DNA from: Isosphaeraceae bacterium EP7
GTDB lineage: Bacteria; Planctomycetota; Planctomycetia; Isosphaerales; Isosphaeraceae
NCBI GenBank assembly: GCA_038400315.1
Contig: CP151667.1
Location: forward strand, 1,065,174-1,129,173
DNA length: 64,000 nt
Reading direction: 5' to 3'
The notes under the pieces: generated by a model
What the model saw: only the letters and a program-made list of their open reading frames with translations
Databases searched by the model: none
Told to the model about the DNA's origin: nothing
Shown: one piece after another, positions 27,343 through 36,728 of the stretch
How positions within the stretch are numbered: the stretch's first letter is position 1
How the letters are laid out: every line of letters begins with the position of its first letter
Program-made: the position numbers and the translations under genes

Positions 27343-28257
27343 GTGCGATTTCCCACGAGGTTTGCAACGTTCAGTCTCACGGCCGTTGTCCTGGCCGGCG
27401 CTGTGACCAATTCGATCGCGGAAGAGCCGAGGGTACCTTCGCTGATTGGCTTCGAGGCCCTGCAACCGAAACTCGGCTCGCCGGGCTTGCGAATTCTCGA
27501 CGTGCGATCCCGCGAGGATTACGAGAAGGGACATTTGCCCGGAGCCGTCTGGGTCGATTCCAAGGCCGTGCGGACCCTGACCTCGAAGCCTGGTGCCTTG
27601 ACAGACTCAGGTGCCTGGACGGCCTGGATCGCGCCGCTGGGGATTACCGAAGAGCTTGAAGTCCTGATCTCCGATGGTGAGCGACAGTTGGATGCCGCTC
27701 GCCTCTGGTGGCTGCTTCGCTACCTCGGGGTCGAGAAGGTCGGGCTGATCGACGGCAATGTCGGACTCTGGAAGGCCGAGGGGCGTCCTCTTTCGACCGA
27801 GGTTCCGAGCGTCAAGGCGACTGCGTTCCCCGTCCGCCTGCGTGCGGATCGGTTCGCCAACCGCGACGACGTTGCCGCGGCCCTGAAGGGTGGAAGTGCC
27901 CAGGTCGTCGACGCCCGGAGCCTGGCCGAGTACGTCGGCGAGCGTAAATCGTCGAAGCGAGGCGGCCACATCCCGACGGCTTGCAGGCTCGAGTGGTCGG
28001 ATCTCGTTGACAAGAACGGCCGATTCCTGAGCAAGGCCGAGTTGAAGGCGAAGGTCGACGGCCTCGGCCTGAAGGCCGGCGAACCGGTCATCACCCACTG
28101 TCAGGGTGGGGGTCGGGCCTCGGTCGACGCATTCGTGCTCGAACGCCTCGGCTTCCCGGCGCGGAATTATTTCCTCGGCTGGTCCGATTGGGGCAATGCC
28201 GAGGAAACACCGATCGTCGAGGGCGAGAAGGCCGGTGAGAAGCCCGCCAATCGCTGA
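27343..28257 (+). CDS. Secreted tandem-rhodanese sulfurtransferase
   Basis: 304 residues with a Sec signal peptide (LTAVVLAGAVTNSIAEE) and two rhodanese domains (about 35-150 and 165-295). The C-terminal domain keeps the active-site loop THCQGGGRAS with Cys253. The N-terminal domain has ISDGERQ where the cysteine loop should be (Asp111), so it is catalytically silent, as in thiosulfate and 3-mercaptopyruvate sulfurtransferases. CRLEWSDLVDKNGRF is the usual inter-loop sequence. The family moves sulfane sulfur from a donor to cyanide or thiols; export to the periplasm is unusual but seen in several planctomycetes. The start is GTG at 27343 with a GAGGAG ribosome-binding site. A hairpin follows the gene. 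Confidence 0.88.
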   Translation: MRFPTRFATFSLTAVVLAGAVTNSIAEEPRVPSLIGFEALQPKLGSPGLRILDVRSREDYEKGHLPGAVWVDSKAVRTLTSKPGALTDSGAWTAWIAPLGITEELEVLISDGERQLDAARLWWLLRYLGVEKVGLIDGNVGLWKAEGRPLSTEVPSVKATAFPVRLRADRFANRDDVAAALKGGSAQVVDARSLAEYVGERKSSKRGGHIPTACRLEWSDLVDKNGRFLSKAELKAKVDGLGLKAGEPVITHCQGGGRASVDAFVLERLGFPARNYFLGWSDWGNAEETPIVEGEKAGEKPANR

Positions 28258-28296
28258 CTTGGGTATGGCGACCGGCGGATCCATGCCTTCATCTCT

Positions 28297-28335
28297 GTCT
28301 GAGGCTCATCGCACGAACGTCGATGGGCCTCAGAC
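28297..28335 (+). terminator. Terminator-like hairpin after the rhodanese gene
   Basis: GTCTGAGGCTCATCG (28297-28311) pairs with CGATGGGCCTCAGAC (28321-28335) over 15 base pairs, with a single G-U wobble and a nine-base loop. It lies about 40 bases downstream of the rhodanese stop and about 100 bases upstream of the next gene, separating the two transcription units. Confidence 0.75.
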
Positions 28336-28433
28336 ATTAATGAGTTCATCTCTGGTTCCGGTGCTCGGTGTGTGGCATTTTGCGGGGGTGGGCCTCGCTC
28401 CCCCGATGGGCCGCCAACACTCGAGAGATCACC

Positions 28434-29987
28434 ATGAATCGCCCCTTGAAGCCCTCTCCTCGACCCTGTACGGCCAGTCCGGGCCGGGCCGTCTTGTCCG
28501 TCGCCTTTCTCGTCGGAATGGCCTGCCTGACGGCGGACCACGCAAGGGCCCAGGTGCCGGCCGCAACCGCGACTGGAATATTCGACAGTAGCGCGGACAT
28601 CGGCGCAGTCCGAATTCCTGGCACCGTCGAATTCGACCAGCTCAAGGGAACCTATTCCGTCGTCGGCAGCGGCGAGAATATGTGGAGCGCCAAGGATGCG
28701 TTTCATTACGTCTGGAAGAAGTCGACCGGCGACCTGACCCTGGCGGCCGACATCGCGTTCCTCGGAAAGGGGACGAACCCGCACCGCAAGGCTTGCCTGG
28801 TGATCCGGCAGGACCTGGACGCCGACTCGGCTTATGTCGACGTAGCGAGGCACGGGGACGGCCTGACCTCGCTCCAGTTCCGCGACGCAAAGGGGCAGCC
28901 GACCAATGAGGTCCGCTCCAACGTCTCGGCCCCGAAACGACTCAGGCTGGAGAAGCGAGACAAGTACGTCACGCTTTTTCTATCGGGCGAGAACGGCGAA
29001 CCCATCTTCTCGGGCGCGGCCGTGCGTATCGAGCTCAAGGATCCGTTTTACGTCGGGCTGGGGGTCTGCTCGCACGAGGCCGACGTGGCCGAGCAGGCCG
29101 TCTTCTCGAAGGTCGAGCTGGGCATCCCCCGGCACTCGGCCTCGCTGAAGCCCACGCTCTACAGCACGTTGGAGACGCAGTCGCTTAGCTCGAAGGACCG
29201 GAGCGTCGTCCGAGTGACCGACACTCACATCGAGGCCCCCAATTGGCTGCATGACGGCAAGACCTTGATCTACAACAGCAAAGGTCGGATCTACCAGATC
29301 CCGGCCATTGGAGGGACGCCCGAGGTGATTGACACCGGTTCCGCCATCCGCTGCAACAACGACCACGGAGTCTCGCCCGACGGCACCTTGCTGGCGATCA
29401 GTGACTCATCGGGGATCGGCCGGAAGTCGCGGATTTACAACCTGCCAGTGGGCGGCGGGTCGCCCAGGCTCGTCACGGAGCAGGGCCCCTCCTACTGGCA
29501 TGGCTGGTCGCCCGATGGCTCGACGCTGGCCTATTGCGCCGAACGCGGCGGCGAGTTCGACATCTACACGATTCCCGTGATGGGCGGGAAAGAGACGCGA
29601 CTGACCACCGCGACGGGCCTGGACGATGGCCCCGAGTATTCTCCCGATGGCCGCTTCATCTACTTCAACTCCGACCGCACCGGCACCATGCAAATCTGGC
29701 GCATGGAGATCGACGGCAGCGGGCAGCAGCCGGTGGTCGCCGACGAATACAACAACTGGTTCCCCCACCCATCGCCGGATGGAAGGGCCCTCGTCTTCCT
29801 CTCCTACGAGAAGGGCGTGACCGGTCACCCGGAAAACAAGGACGTCACCCTCAGACGGCTGACCTTGGATGGACTCAGGATCGACGTCCTCGGCCGATTC
29901 TTCGGCGGCCAGGGGACCGTCAATGTTCCTTGCTTCTCGCCCGACGGTAAGCAAATTGCCTTCGTCACCTATCAGCTTCTGCCATGA
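28434..29987 (+). CDS. Secreted TolB-like beta-propeller protein with N-terminal concanavalin-like domain
   Basis: About 517 residues. After a signal peptide, residues about 45-230 resemble the DUF1349/concanavalin-like lectin fold ([36 protein letters not shown]). The C-terminal half is a six-bladed PD40/TolB-type propeller: repeats at [63 protein letters not shown] and [12 protein letters not shown]. Planctomycete relatives are often labelled TolB/TolR-like, but no Tol system is present; a sensing or binding role in the periplasm is likelier. I chose the ATG at 28434 because it begins the signal peptide. It is alone on its transcript as far as spacing shows. Confidence 0.85.
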   Translation: MNRPLKPSPRPCTASPGRAVLSVAFLVGMACLTADHARAQVPAATATGIFDSSADIGAVRIPGTVEFDQLKGTYSVVGSGENMWSAKDAFHYVWKKSTGDLTLAADIAFLGKGTNPHRKACLVIRQDLDADSAYVDVARHGDGLTSLQFRDAKGQPTNEVRSNVSAPKRLRLEKRDKYVTLFLSGENGEPIFSGAAVRIELKDPFYVGLGVCSHEADVAEQAVFSKVELGIPRHSASLKPTLYSTLETQSLSSKDRSVVRVTDTHIEAPNWLHDGKTLIYNSKGRIYQIPAIGGTPEVIDTGSAIRCNNDHGVSPDGTLLAISDSSGIGRKSRIYNLPVGGGSPRLVTEQGPSYWHGWSPDGSTLAYCAERGGEFDIYTIPVMGGKETRLTTATGLDDGPEYSPDGRFIYFNSDRTGTMQIWRMEIDGSGQQPVVADEYNNWFPHPSPDGRALVFLSYEKGVTGHPENKDVTLRRLTLDGLRIDVLGRFFGGQGTVNVPCFSPDGKQIAFVTYQLLP

Positions 29988-30098
29988 AGATTCCCTTCCT
30001 CTGGCAAATGTAAGACTTTCTCGGCACGGTGCTTGAATCACGCGGCCGATCTGGCGACGATGGCAACTTCTTTTCGAGATGCCCCTGGGAGTCTCCCC

Positions 30099-31130
<1,032 letters not shown>

Positions 31131-31156
31131 TGTCACGATCGATCAGAGGGCAGTCG

Positions 31157-31534
31157 ATGCGGACCCTGATTCTCTGGCCAGCGTTGATGGCAGCCCTCGC
31201 GGCCGGCTGCTCGGGCGATGCCGGGTCGGCCGCCGGCAAGTACGATTCCGCCCGCGCCCGCGAGGTTTTGACCGTCGCGCTCGACGCATGGAAAGGGGGA
31301 ACGGCCCGCGACCTCACCCGCCTCAGACCGCCGATCCGGTTCGTCGACGATGACCACAAGGCGGGATTTCGCCTGGAACGTCATCAACTGGCCGAGCCCG
31401 ACCAACCGATCCAGCCCTATGCGAGTGTTCCAGTCGACCTGACGCTCCGCGATGCGAGCGGTGCTTCGATCCGCCGCCGAGTGAGCTATCAGATCGGCCT
31501 CGAGCCCGGCCTGTCGGTCCTTCGCGGCGACTGA
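31157..31534 (+). CDS. Small lipoprotein paired with DUF1559
   Basis: 125 residues. The signal ends in a lipobox (LAALAAGC), so the protein is probably lipid-anchored. The mature part has an alpha-helical start (AREVLTVALDAWKGG), a PPIRFVDDDH segment, and beta strands VPVDLTLRDASG and VSYQIGLEPGLSVLRGD. I do not recognise a named family, but it is clearly homologous along its length to the lipoprotein at 43659-44060, which also follows a DUF1559 gene. The ATG at 31157 has AGAGGG seven bases upstream; an alternative ATG at 31130 overlaps the DUF1559 stop codon. Confidence 0.8.
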   Translation: MRTLILWPALMAALAAGCSGDAGSAAGKYDSARAREVLTVALDAWKGGTARDLTRLRPPIRFVDDDHKAGFRLERHQLAEPDQPIQPYASVPVDLTLRDASGASIRRRVSYQIGLEPGLSVLRGD

Positions 31535-31549
31535 GTCGCGTCGTCCGGC

Positions 31550-32362
31550 TTATGGGGTGGTCCTGGGCTGCGGGCTGGCATCCCCGGGAATGAGGCCCAT
31601 CGACCAGAGCACCGATTCCCGCCACATCTCCTGAAAATCGGGCCTGTCCCAGACCTCTTTCGAATGGCCCAGGCCGTTGTACAGAACTCGCCCCTTGCCA
31701 TATTGGCGGGCCCACGCGACGGCGAAGTGCTTGTCCTTGCGGTGGATGCTCTTCTTCGAGAGGTCGACCTTGTCGGCATCGAGCCGCACCAGGACCCGGA
31801 CGTCATCGCGCAAGAAATCTTTGATTTGATAGATTTCATCTTTGAGGGTGAAGCTGCGAGGGAGGTGCTTCATCCCCGGGAAGGACGGGTCCTCGACGAT
31901 CAAAGGGGCCTCGAACGTTCCCCAGGGGTGTCCATCGAAGTAGCCACCTAGCATTTTGCCATACTCGGGCCAGCCCATGAACGTGATCGTGGCGCTATGG
32001 ATGCCGAGGAAGCCCTTTCCGTCATCGTGCACGAACGAGATCAGGTCGGCCTTCTGGGAGTCGTCCATGTCCAGATTGCCGTCGGTGAAGAAGGCGACGG
32101 CGTCGTAGTCATTCAGGTTCTTGACTTCGTATTTCAGCTTCTTCTTGGTGATGTTGGTGCAGTCGGTGCGGAGGTCGGTCTCCCACTTCCCCGAGCTGCG
32201 CCCGAGGTTGTAGAGCGTGACCATGGCGGCCGAGACCGACTCGTGCTGATACCCTTTGCTCTGGCCGACGACCAGAAGCCGCTTCTTCTTCTCCTGCGCC
32301 GAGGCCGGGATGGCCAATCCCACGACCAGGCCCACGAGCATGATCCATCGCGTCGAGTTCAT
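31550..32362 (-). CDS. Secreted ThuA-like protein
   Basis: 270 residues with a signal peptide (MLVGLVVGLAIPASAQ). The mature part is a ThuA domain (glutamine-amidotransferase-like fold): LLVVGQSKGYQHES, YDAVAFFTDGNLD, GKGFLGIHSATITF and GRVLYNGLGHSKEVW. ThuA was first linked to trehalose utilisation, and related proteins are abundant in planctomycete sugar loci; the activity is not settled. It lacks the nucleophile-elbow Cys of true class I amidotransferases, having a GIHSAT segment there. The start at 32362 begins the signal peptide. It is convergent with the small lipoprotein gene and last in a minus-strand sugar-related run. Confidence 0.85.
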   Translation of the reverse strand: MNSTRWIMLVGLVVGLAIPASAQEKKKRLLVVGQSKGYQHESVSAAMVTLYNLGRSSGKWETDLRTDCTNITKKKLKYEVKNLNDYDAVAFFTDGNLDMDDSQKADLISFVHDDGKGFLGIHSATITFMGWPEYGKMLGGYFDGHPWGTFEAPLIVEDPSFPGMKHLPRSFTLKDEIYQIKDFLRDDVRVLVRLDADKVDLSKKSIHRKDKHFAVAWARQYGKGRVLYNGLGHSKEVWDRPDFQEMWRESVLWSMGLIPGDASPQPRTTP

Positions 32363-32418
32363 GAGAATCTCCCGATCGGTGATTCTGCCTGTGTGCTCGA
32401 TCCTGCAACGGGCGGGCC

Positions 32419-32460
32419 ACACCCCTCGCGTCACCTCGGTTGAACCGACGCGAGGGGTGT
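32419..32460 (-). terminator. Strong terminator-like hairpin
   Basis: ACACCCCTCGCGTC (32419-32432) pairs perfectly over 14 base pairs with GACGCGAGGGGTGT (32447-32460) across a 14-base loop. It starts 11 bases past the stop of the TIM-barrel gene on the minus strand, and separates it from the downstream ThuA gene, which therefore probably has its own promoter or depends on read-through. Confidence 0.78.
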
Positions 32461-32470
32461 CCTGAATGGC

Positions 32471-33433
32471 TCAACGGCCGCTGACGGCGACGACCTCGGA
32501 GTCGATCAACTGGCGCATGAACTCGGCGGCGAGCTCGGCCTGGGTGTCGGCGTAATCGATGCCGACGGTCTGGCCGTTGATGACGGGGAGTTGATGGCAG
32601 AGCTCGTAACCGATGTAGCCGTCGTAGCTGATCTCGGCCATAGCGCGGGCGAAGTCGCGGTAGTACCGGTTCGTCTCCTCGCCGACGACGCCGTCGTTGC
32701 GTTCGAAGCCTCGGATCGATCCGTCGGCCTGGCGCTCGAACTCGCCGCCGAAGTGCGAGAGGGCCTGGAGCGACCCGACGGCGCGGGCCCCTTCGAAGAT
32801 CCCGCTCGTGCTCCGGTCATTCATCAGCGGGGCGTCGAGGCAGAGTTTCAGGTGGGGCGAGCCAACCTCGCGGACCATGCGCAGCAGGTCGTGGTGGTCG
32901 GTAATCAAGGGCTTGTGATTCTGCAACGCGAGGGTTACCCCGGCGTCGCCTGCATAGCGGGCGCACTCGATGAGTGCCTCGCGGCACCAACCCCAGATCT
33001 CCTCGGTGGAGAACTTCTCGTGGACGATGGGCCAGTACCCCTCAGCGATGTCGTAGGTGGCGAGTTGCGGGTGGCGGGTGATACCCCACCAGGCGAGGAA
33101 CACGCGGAGGGTGGGGGCTCCGAAGTCGGCCGTCATCTTGATCAGGTCGCGCACCGATCCGATCGCGGCCTCGCGGACCTCGGGCACCGGATTGCTGAAG
33201 TCGTTATTGGCCGCGACGGCGAAGATGTCGAGCCCTTCGCCCTCGGCGCGGGCTCGCAGGTCCTTGCACTTGGCGGGGGTCCAGTCGAGCGGGCAGCCGT
33301 GCGGTCGTTTCCCGTCGATCTCGATGCCGTCGTAGCCGTACTGCTTGGCCTTGGTGATCATCTGCGGCAGGGTCAGGGCCTCGCCGCGATACCAGAGGCC
33401 CATGTAAGTAATGCTATAAAGACCCAACTTCAT
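32471..33433 (-). CDS. Sugar phosphate isomerase/epimerase-like TIM-barrel protein
   Basis: 320 residues, no signal peptide, so cytoplasmic. An AP-endonuclease-2-like TIM barrel is shown by YDGIEIDGKRPHG, VTLALQNHKPLITDHHD, LKLCLDAPLMND and YIGYELCHQLPV, which supply the usual Glu, His, Asp and Glu metal ligands. Typical reactions of the family are isomerisation or epimerisation of ketoses and dehydration of inosose-like substrates. The start at 33433 gives the natural N-terminus (MKLGLYSITYMG). It lies between two ThuA genes and is followed by a strong hairpin, so it ends a transcript that may include the double ThuA gene, 81 bases upstream. Confidence 0.85.
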   Translation of the reverse strand: MKLGLYSITYMGLWYRGEALTLPQMITKAKQYGYDGIEIDGKRPHGCPLDWTPAKCKDLRARAEGEGLDIFAVAANNDFSNPVPEVREAAIGSVRDLIKMTADFGAPTLRVFLAWWGITRHPQLATYDIAEGYWPIVHEKFSTEEIWGWCREALIECARYAGDAGVTLALQNHKPLITDHHDLLRMVREVGSPHLKLCLDAPLMNDRSTSGIFEGARAVGSLQALSHFGGEFERQADGSIRGFERNDGVVGEETNRYYRDFARAMAEISYDGYIGYELCHQLPVINGQTVGIDYADTQAELAAEFMRQLIDSEVVAVSGR

Positions 33434-33514
33434 CGGAGATTCCTCGATGGAATAAGGGGAAAGAAGCAAATGATGAGGCCGGTGGACGACCCGGTTTTCA
33501 GGCGAACGACCGGA

Positions 33515-34891
33515 TCAGTCCGCCTTGCCGGCCGCCCAGAGGACGGCATTGTGCACCAAGCTCCGGTACGTGGGATGGCCGAACGCCGTGTGGCCGTGGC
33601 CGAGCTGGATCGCGACCACCTTGGCAGTGCTGCATGGGCCGATCCAGGCGACGTTGGTCTCGCTCGCGGGATTCTCCGTCGTCAGGAGGACCTTGATCTT
33701 GGGCGACATGAAGAGCTTGTTGTAAGCCTCATCATGGATGTGAAAGGGGGCGATTCCGGCCAGCACGGGGTGGTCGGTCGCGGGTGTTACGAAAAGTTCC
33801 TGGCCGTCCTTCACCCCCGAGCTAGGGCTGTCCCCCTCGCGCTGGAGGCGGTATCGTCCGCCGACGACCTCCTCGGACCACCACGCCCATTTCTGGAAGT
33901 TCAGCAGGGCGTGGTGCAGGACGACAACCCCGCCTCCCGCCTCGACGTAGTCGCGGAGGTTCTTCCGGCAGGTGTCGTCCAGCTCCCGGGTGAAGTCGTA
34001 CATGATGACAACGTCATACTTGCCGCGGATGTCCTTCTTGAACGCGTTAGCGGCGGTGTCGACCGGCAGCCAGCCTAGGTCGTTGTGGCCCGCGAAGAGC
34101 GAGTAGAATTGGGCTTCGTGGTCGTGGCCGCCGGTGATGACCAGGCCCTTGACCGCGTCAGAGGTCGGGCGCGGGGGCGTAAATTCTGCGGGAAGGGTCA
34201 CGGTCCCCGTCGCAGCCCATTCGGCGGCACGCGCCAGAGTGGCGATGACCTGCGGTTCGTGCAGTGCCGAGACATCGGAACCAAGGGCCAGCGTGATGAC
34301 CCGACCCTTGCCGACCCTGGACACTGCGAGGACGGGTTGGTCCTTCGCGCCTCCGTCGGCCGTGGCGATCACCTCGGCATCGGGGCGGACGCTCAGGCCG
34401 CGCGGAAGGGAATCCGGCATCAGGAACCCGGCCTTCATGCCTCGGACGATCGGATGGTCGGGAAGGGTGATCTTCACCTCGACGAAGCGGATTGGTGTGG
34501 ACGACCCGTCAGAGTCGATTGGCGACGAGGCCGGGATCGGCGTGCCGGCGAGTGCGCCGCGGGTTACGAGTAGGCCCTTTCCGGACTCGACGAATCCGGT
34601 GATGACTTTGTCCGCATCGGGGGCGGCACCGTTGACCACCACGAGGTCGAACCCTTCCAGGGCCGCGGAGGTCAATCCGGCGGATGTTTCGTTCACCTTG
34701 ACGTCGAACCGGCCCGAGTCGTCGAGGATCCGTCGTAGGATCGGGGCCGTCTCTCGTACTCCAGGGTTCGCGTCGCCGCCCAAGATCAGGACCCGGACGG
34801 GACCTTCGGCCGAGGCCGTTCCGGGGTGGCCCACCAATAGGCAGGTGACCGCCAGAAAGGCCAGCATTCCGCGATTGATCCGCACGGCCAT
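33515..34891 (-). CDS. Secreted protein with two ThuA-like domains
   Basis: 458 residues with a signal peptide (LAFLAVTCLLVGHPGTASA). The first ThuA-like unit (about 30-220) reads VRVLILGGDANPGVRE and GFDLVVVNGAAPD; the second (about 240-458) reads KGLVITGGHDHEAQFYS, YDVVIMYDFTRELDD, GGGVVVLHHALLNFQ and VVAIQLGHGHTAFGHP. The second is the better preserved. The internal duplication distinguishes it from the single-domain ThuA protein at 31550-32362. The ATG at 34891 has an AGAGGAG ribosome-binding site at proper spacing. A carbohydrate-related role is inferred from the neighbours (DUF1080 upstream, TIM barrel downstream). Confidence 0.85.
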   Translation of the reverse strand: MAVRINRGMLAFLAVTCLLVGHPGTASAEGPVRVLILGGDANPGVRETAPILRRILDDSGRFDVKVNETSAGLTSAALEGFDLVVVNGAAPDADKVITGFVESGKGLLVTRGALAGTPIPASSPIDSDGSSTPIRFVEVKITLPDHPIVRGMKAGFLMPDSLPRGLSVRPDAEVIATADGGAKDQPVLAVSRVGKGRVITLALGSDVSALHEPQVIATLARAAEWAATGTVTLPAEFTPPRPTSDAVKGLVITGGHDHEAQFYSLFAGHNDLGWLPVDTAANAFKKDIRGKYDVVIMYDFTRELDDTCRKNLRDYVEAGGGVVVLHHALLNFQKWAWWSEEVVGGRYRLQREGDSPSSGVKDGQELFVTPATDHPVLAGIAPFHIHDEAYNKLFMSPKIKVLLTTENPASETNVAWIGPCSTAKVVAIQLGHGHTAFGHPTYRSLVHNAVLWAAGKAD

Positions 34892-35011
34892 GAAAATCTC
34901 CTCTGACGAGCGGACGAATCCTGATCCATTGACATGAATCGCTGATCGGGCTTCCATGCCCCTGAGAGGCTCGTGACGGTGGAGTCCATGCGTCGGGATT
35001 ATCGCCCTCCG

Positions 35012-35761
35012 TCAATCCAGCTCTTTGATGCTGACATTCTTGAACTGGACCAGGCTGGGGGGGCCGACCCAGACCCCGTCCTTCTTCGATCCGTGATGTT
35101 GAAAGGCGATCTTCCCTCGGGCGGGAAGCTGGGGGATGGTGGCCCCGGGGATCACGGTCACCCCATTGAGGACGACCTTGACCGTCTTGCCCTTCACGGT
35201 GATCTCGAAGTGGTTCCACTCGCCGACCGGCTTGTCGGCCTGATGGATGGGGGTGGCGGCTGCCTTCAACTCGGGCGACGACTTGGAGTCGGTCCGGATG
35301 CTGTACATCTCGCCCGAGCCGATGGGCCAGCACCAGATGTTGGTCTGGAAGAATCCGTCGCCTCGGAGGTAGACGCCCGAGTCGGCGTCGGGAAGCGGGA
35401 CCCTCAGCTCCTTGCCCTTGATATCCTTCGCGTGGGTACCATCCGGCAAAATGTAAGGGATGCTCTTGTTGATGTACGGAGCTTCCTTGATCTTCCAGTC
35501 GAGCTGGAGGACGAAGTCTCCGTACTCCTTGTCGCTCCAGAGGGCCTTGTCCCCCTTCGCCTCGCTCTCGGCATCGTAGTCGATGACGCCGTCGACGACC
35601 TTCCAGTGGCCGCCGTCTCCCTCGGGAATCACCCAGCCCGTCAGATCCTTGCCGTTGAAGAGCGAGGTGAAGCCCTCGGGCGTGGGAGAGTCGGCCCCCC
35701 ATGCCAGGGAGGCGGCGAGAAGCCCGGCAGCCGGGAGCATGGCGAGGCGCAATTTCATCAT
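35012..35761 (-). CDS. 3-keto-disaccharide hydrolase family protein (DUF1080)
   Basis: 249 residues with a signal peptide (MLPAAGLLAASLAWG). The DUF1080 domain, a concanavalin-like beta-sandwich, begins at FTSLFNGKDLTGW and continues with YGDFVLQLDWKI, DSGVYLRGDGFF, GEWNHFEITVKGKTVKVVLNG and KIAFQHHGSK, all hallmark blocks. Characterised members hydrolyse 3-keto-glycosides made by Gfo/Idh-type glucoside 3-dehydrogenases. A second DUF1080 protein is at 56133-56966, beside such an oxidoreductase. The neighbours here are a PAS-AraC regulator upstream and the double ThuA gene downstream. Confidence 0.88.
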   Translation of the reverse strand: MMKLRLAMLPAAGLLAASLAWGADSPTPEGFTSLFNGKDLTGWVIPEGDGGHWKVVDGVIDYDAESEAKGDKALWSDKEYGDFVLQLDWKIKEAPYINKSIPYILPDGTHAKDIKGKELRVPLPDADSGVYLRGDGFFQTNIWCWPIGSGEMYSIRTDSKSSPELKAAATPIHQADKPVGEWNHFEITVKGKTVKVVLNGVTVIPGATIPQLPARGKIAFQHHGSKKDGVWVGPPSLVQFKNVSIKELD

Positions 35762-35785
35762 GGACGAGGTCCCCGATCGACTCCG

Positions 35786-35805
35786 GGGCGGCCCCAGCGC
35801 CGCCC
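35786..35805 (-). terminator. Short hairpin between AraC and DUF1080 genes
   Basis: GGGCGGC (35786-35792) and GCCGCCC (35799-35805) form a perfect seven-pair stem with a six-base loop, about 15 bases past the stop of the AraC-type gene on the minus strand. It is plausible as a terminator, but short, and comparable stems arise by chance in this GC-rich sequence. Confidence 0.4.
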
Positions 35806-35820
35806 GTCGGACGATCTGGA

Positions 35821-36627
35821 CTATAACGCCGCCAGGCCCGGCGATTCTTGCTCGTCTGCGGCTAGATTTGGAACAGGAGCGGCAGCGCCTCCGCCCCTCG
35901 AGTAATGCTCGCGATAGTCGCGCGGAGTCCGTCCAAAATGGCGGCGGAATTCACGGGTGAAGTGGCTCTGATCCGAGAAGCCGCAGCCGCTGGCCACGTC
36001 CGCCAGCGGCTGCCTGGAGTAGACCAATGCGCGGCTGGCCATCCGCATCTGGAGCTTGCGCAGGTATCTCTGCGGGGTCAGGTGGAAGCTCGTCTGGAAC
36101 TTGCGTTCGAAGGCACGGACCGACATGTGCGCCAGCTTCGCAAGCTGCCGGTTGGTGATCGGAGCCTGGTAATGGTCTCGCATGTGCGCCAACACCGGGC
36201 CGAATTCGAGCCCCGGGGTCGTCGCCTGCCCGGGTGCGACCAGCCGTCGCGTCAGGCCGGCCGTGCCGATCACCTTGCCGCCATCGCCCACGAGCGGGAT
36301 CTTGTTGGTGACATTCCAGACGGCCAGGCCGCCGGGCTGGCCGACCTGCTCGATCCGATTGACGATCCGCCGGCCGGCCAGCACGTAATCGTCGTCCAGC
36401 CGAAACTGATCGGCCAGGAACGCGGGAGAGAGGTCGTAATCGGTCTTGCCCAGGACGTCCGAGGGCCCGGGGGCTGCCGAATCGTCGCGATCACGCAACG
36501 AGAACTCGACGAGGAACGCCCGGTTGACCCAGCAATATCGACCTGCGCAGTCCTTGACCCAGACGACGACGTCGTCGACGCAATCGAAGAGTTCCGCCAG
36601 TTGCAGCAAGGAATGGTTCGGCTTCAT
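35821..36627 (-). CDS. AraC-family regulator with N-terminal PAS-like sensor
   Basis: 268 residues. The N-terminal domain (about 8-130) looks like a PAS fold: LFDCVDDVVVWVKDCAGRYCWVN resembles the start of PAS domains, and IVNRIEQVGQPGG with NVTNKIPLVGDGG gives the later strands. The C-terminal AraC DNA-binding domain (about 160-258) has both helix-turn-helices: LAKLAHMSVRAFERKFQ and VASGCGFSDQSHFTREFRRHFG. Most AraC regulators of sugar genes carry a cupin sensor, so a PAS input suggests a different signal (redox, heme, small aromatic or phosphorylated compound). It likely controls the adjacent DUF1080/ThuA genes or the PSCyt pair. Confidence 0.87.
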   Translation of the reverse strand: MKPNHSLLQLAELFDCVDDVVVWVKDCAGRYCWVNRAFLVEFSLRDRDDSAAPGPSDVLGKTDYDLSPAFLADQFRLDDDYVLAGRRIVNRIEQVGQPGGLAVWNVTNKIPLVGDGGKVIGTAGLTRRLVAPGQATTPGLEFGPVLAHMRDHYQAPITNRQLAKLAHMSVRAFERKFQTSFHLTPQRYLRKLQMRMASRALVYSRQPLADVASGCGFSDQSHFTREFRRHFGRTPRDYREHYSRGGGAAAPVPNLAADEQESPGLAAL

Positions 36628-36728
36628 GGACCCGACCCCGGGCGTCCCGAGAAGCGCTCGGGCGTGGACCTGACATCATCGCGCACGGGGACCGACGACG
36701 CCAGCACTCGCCCTTGTTCGCCTGCCGG

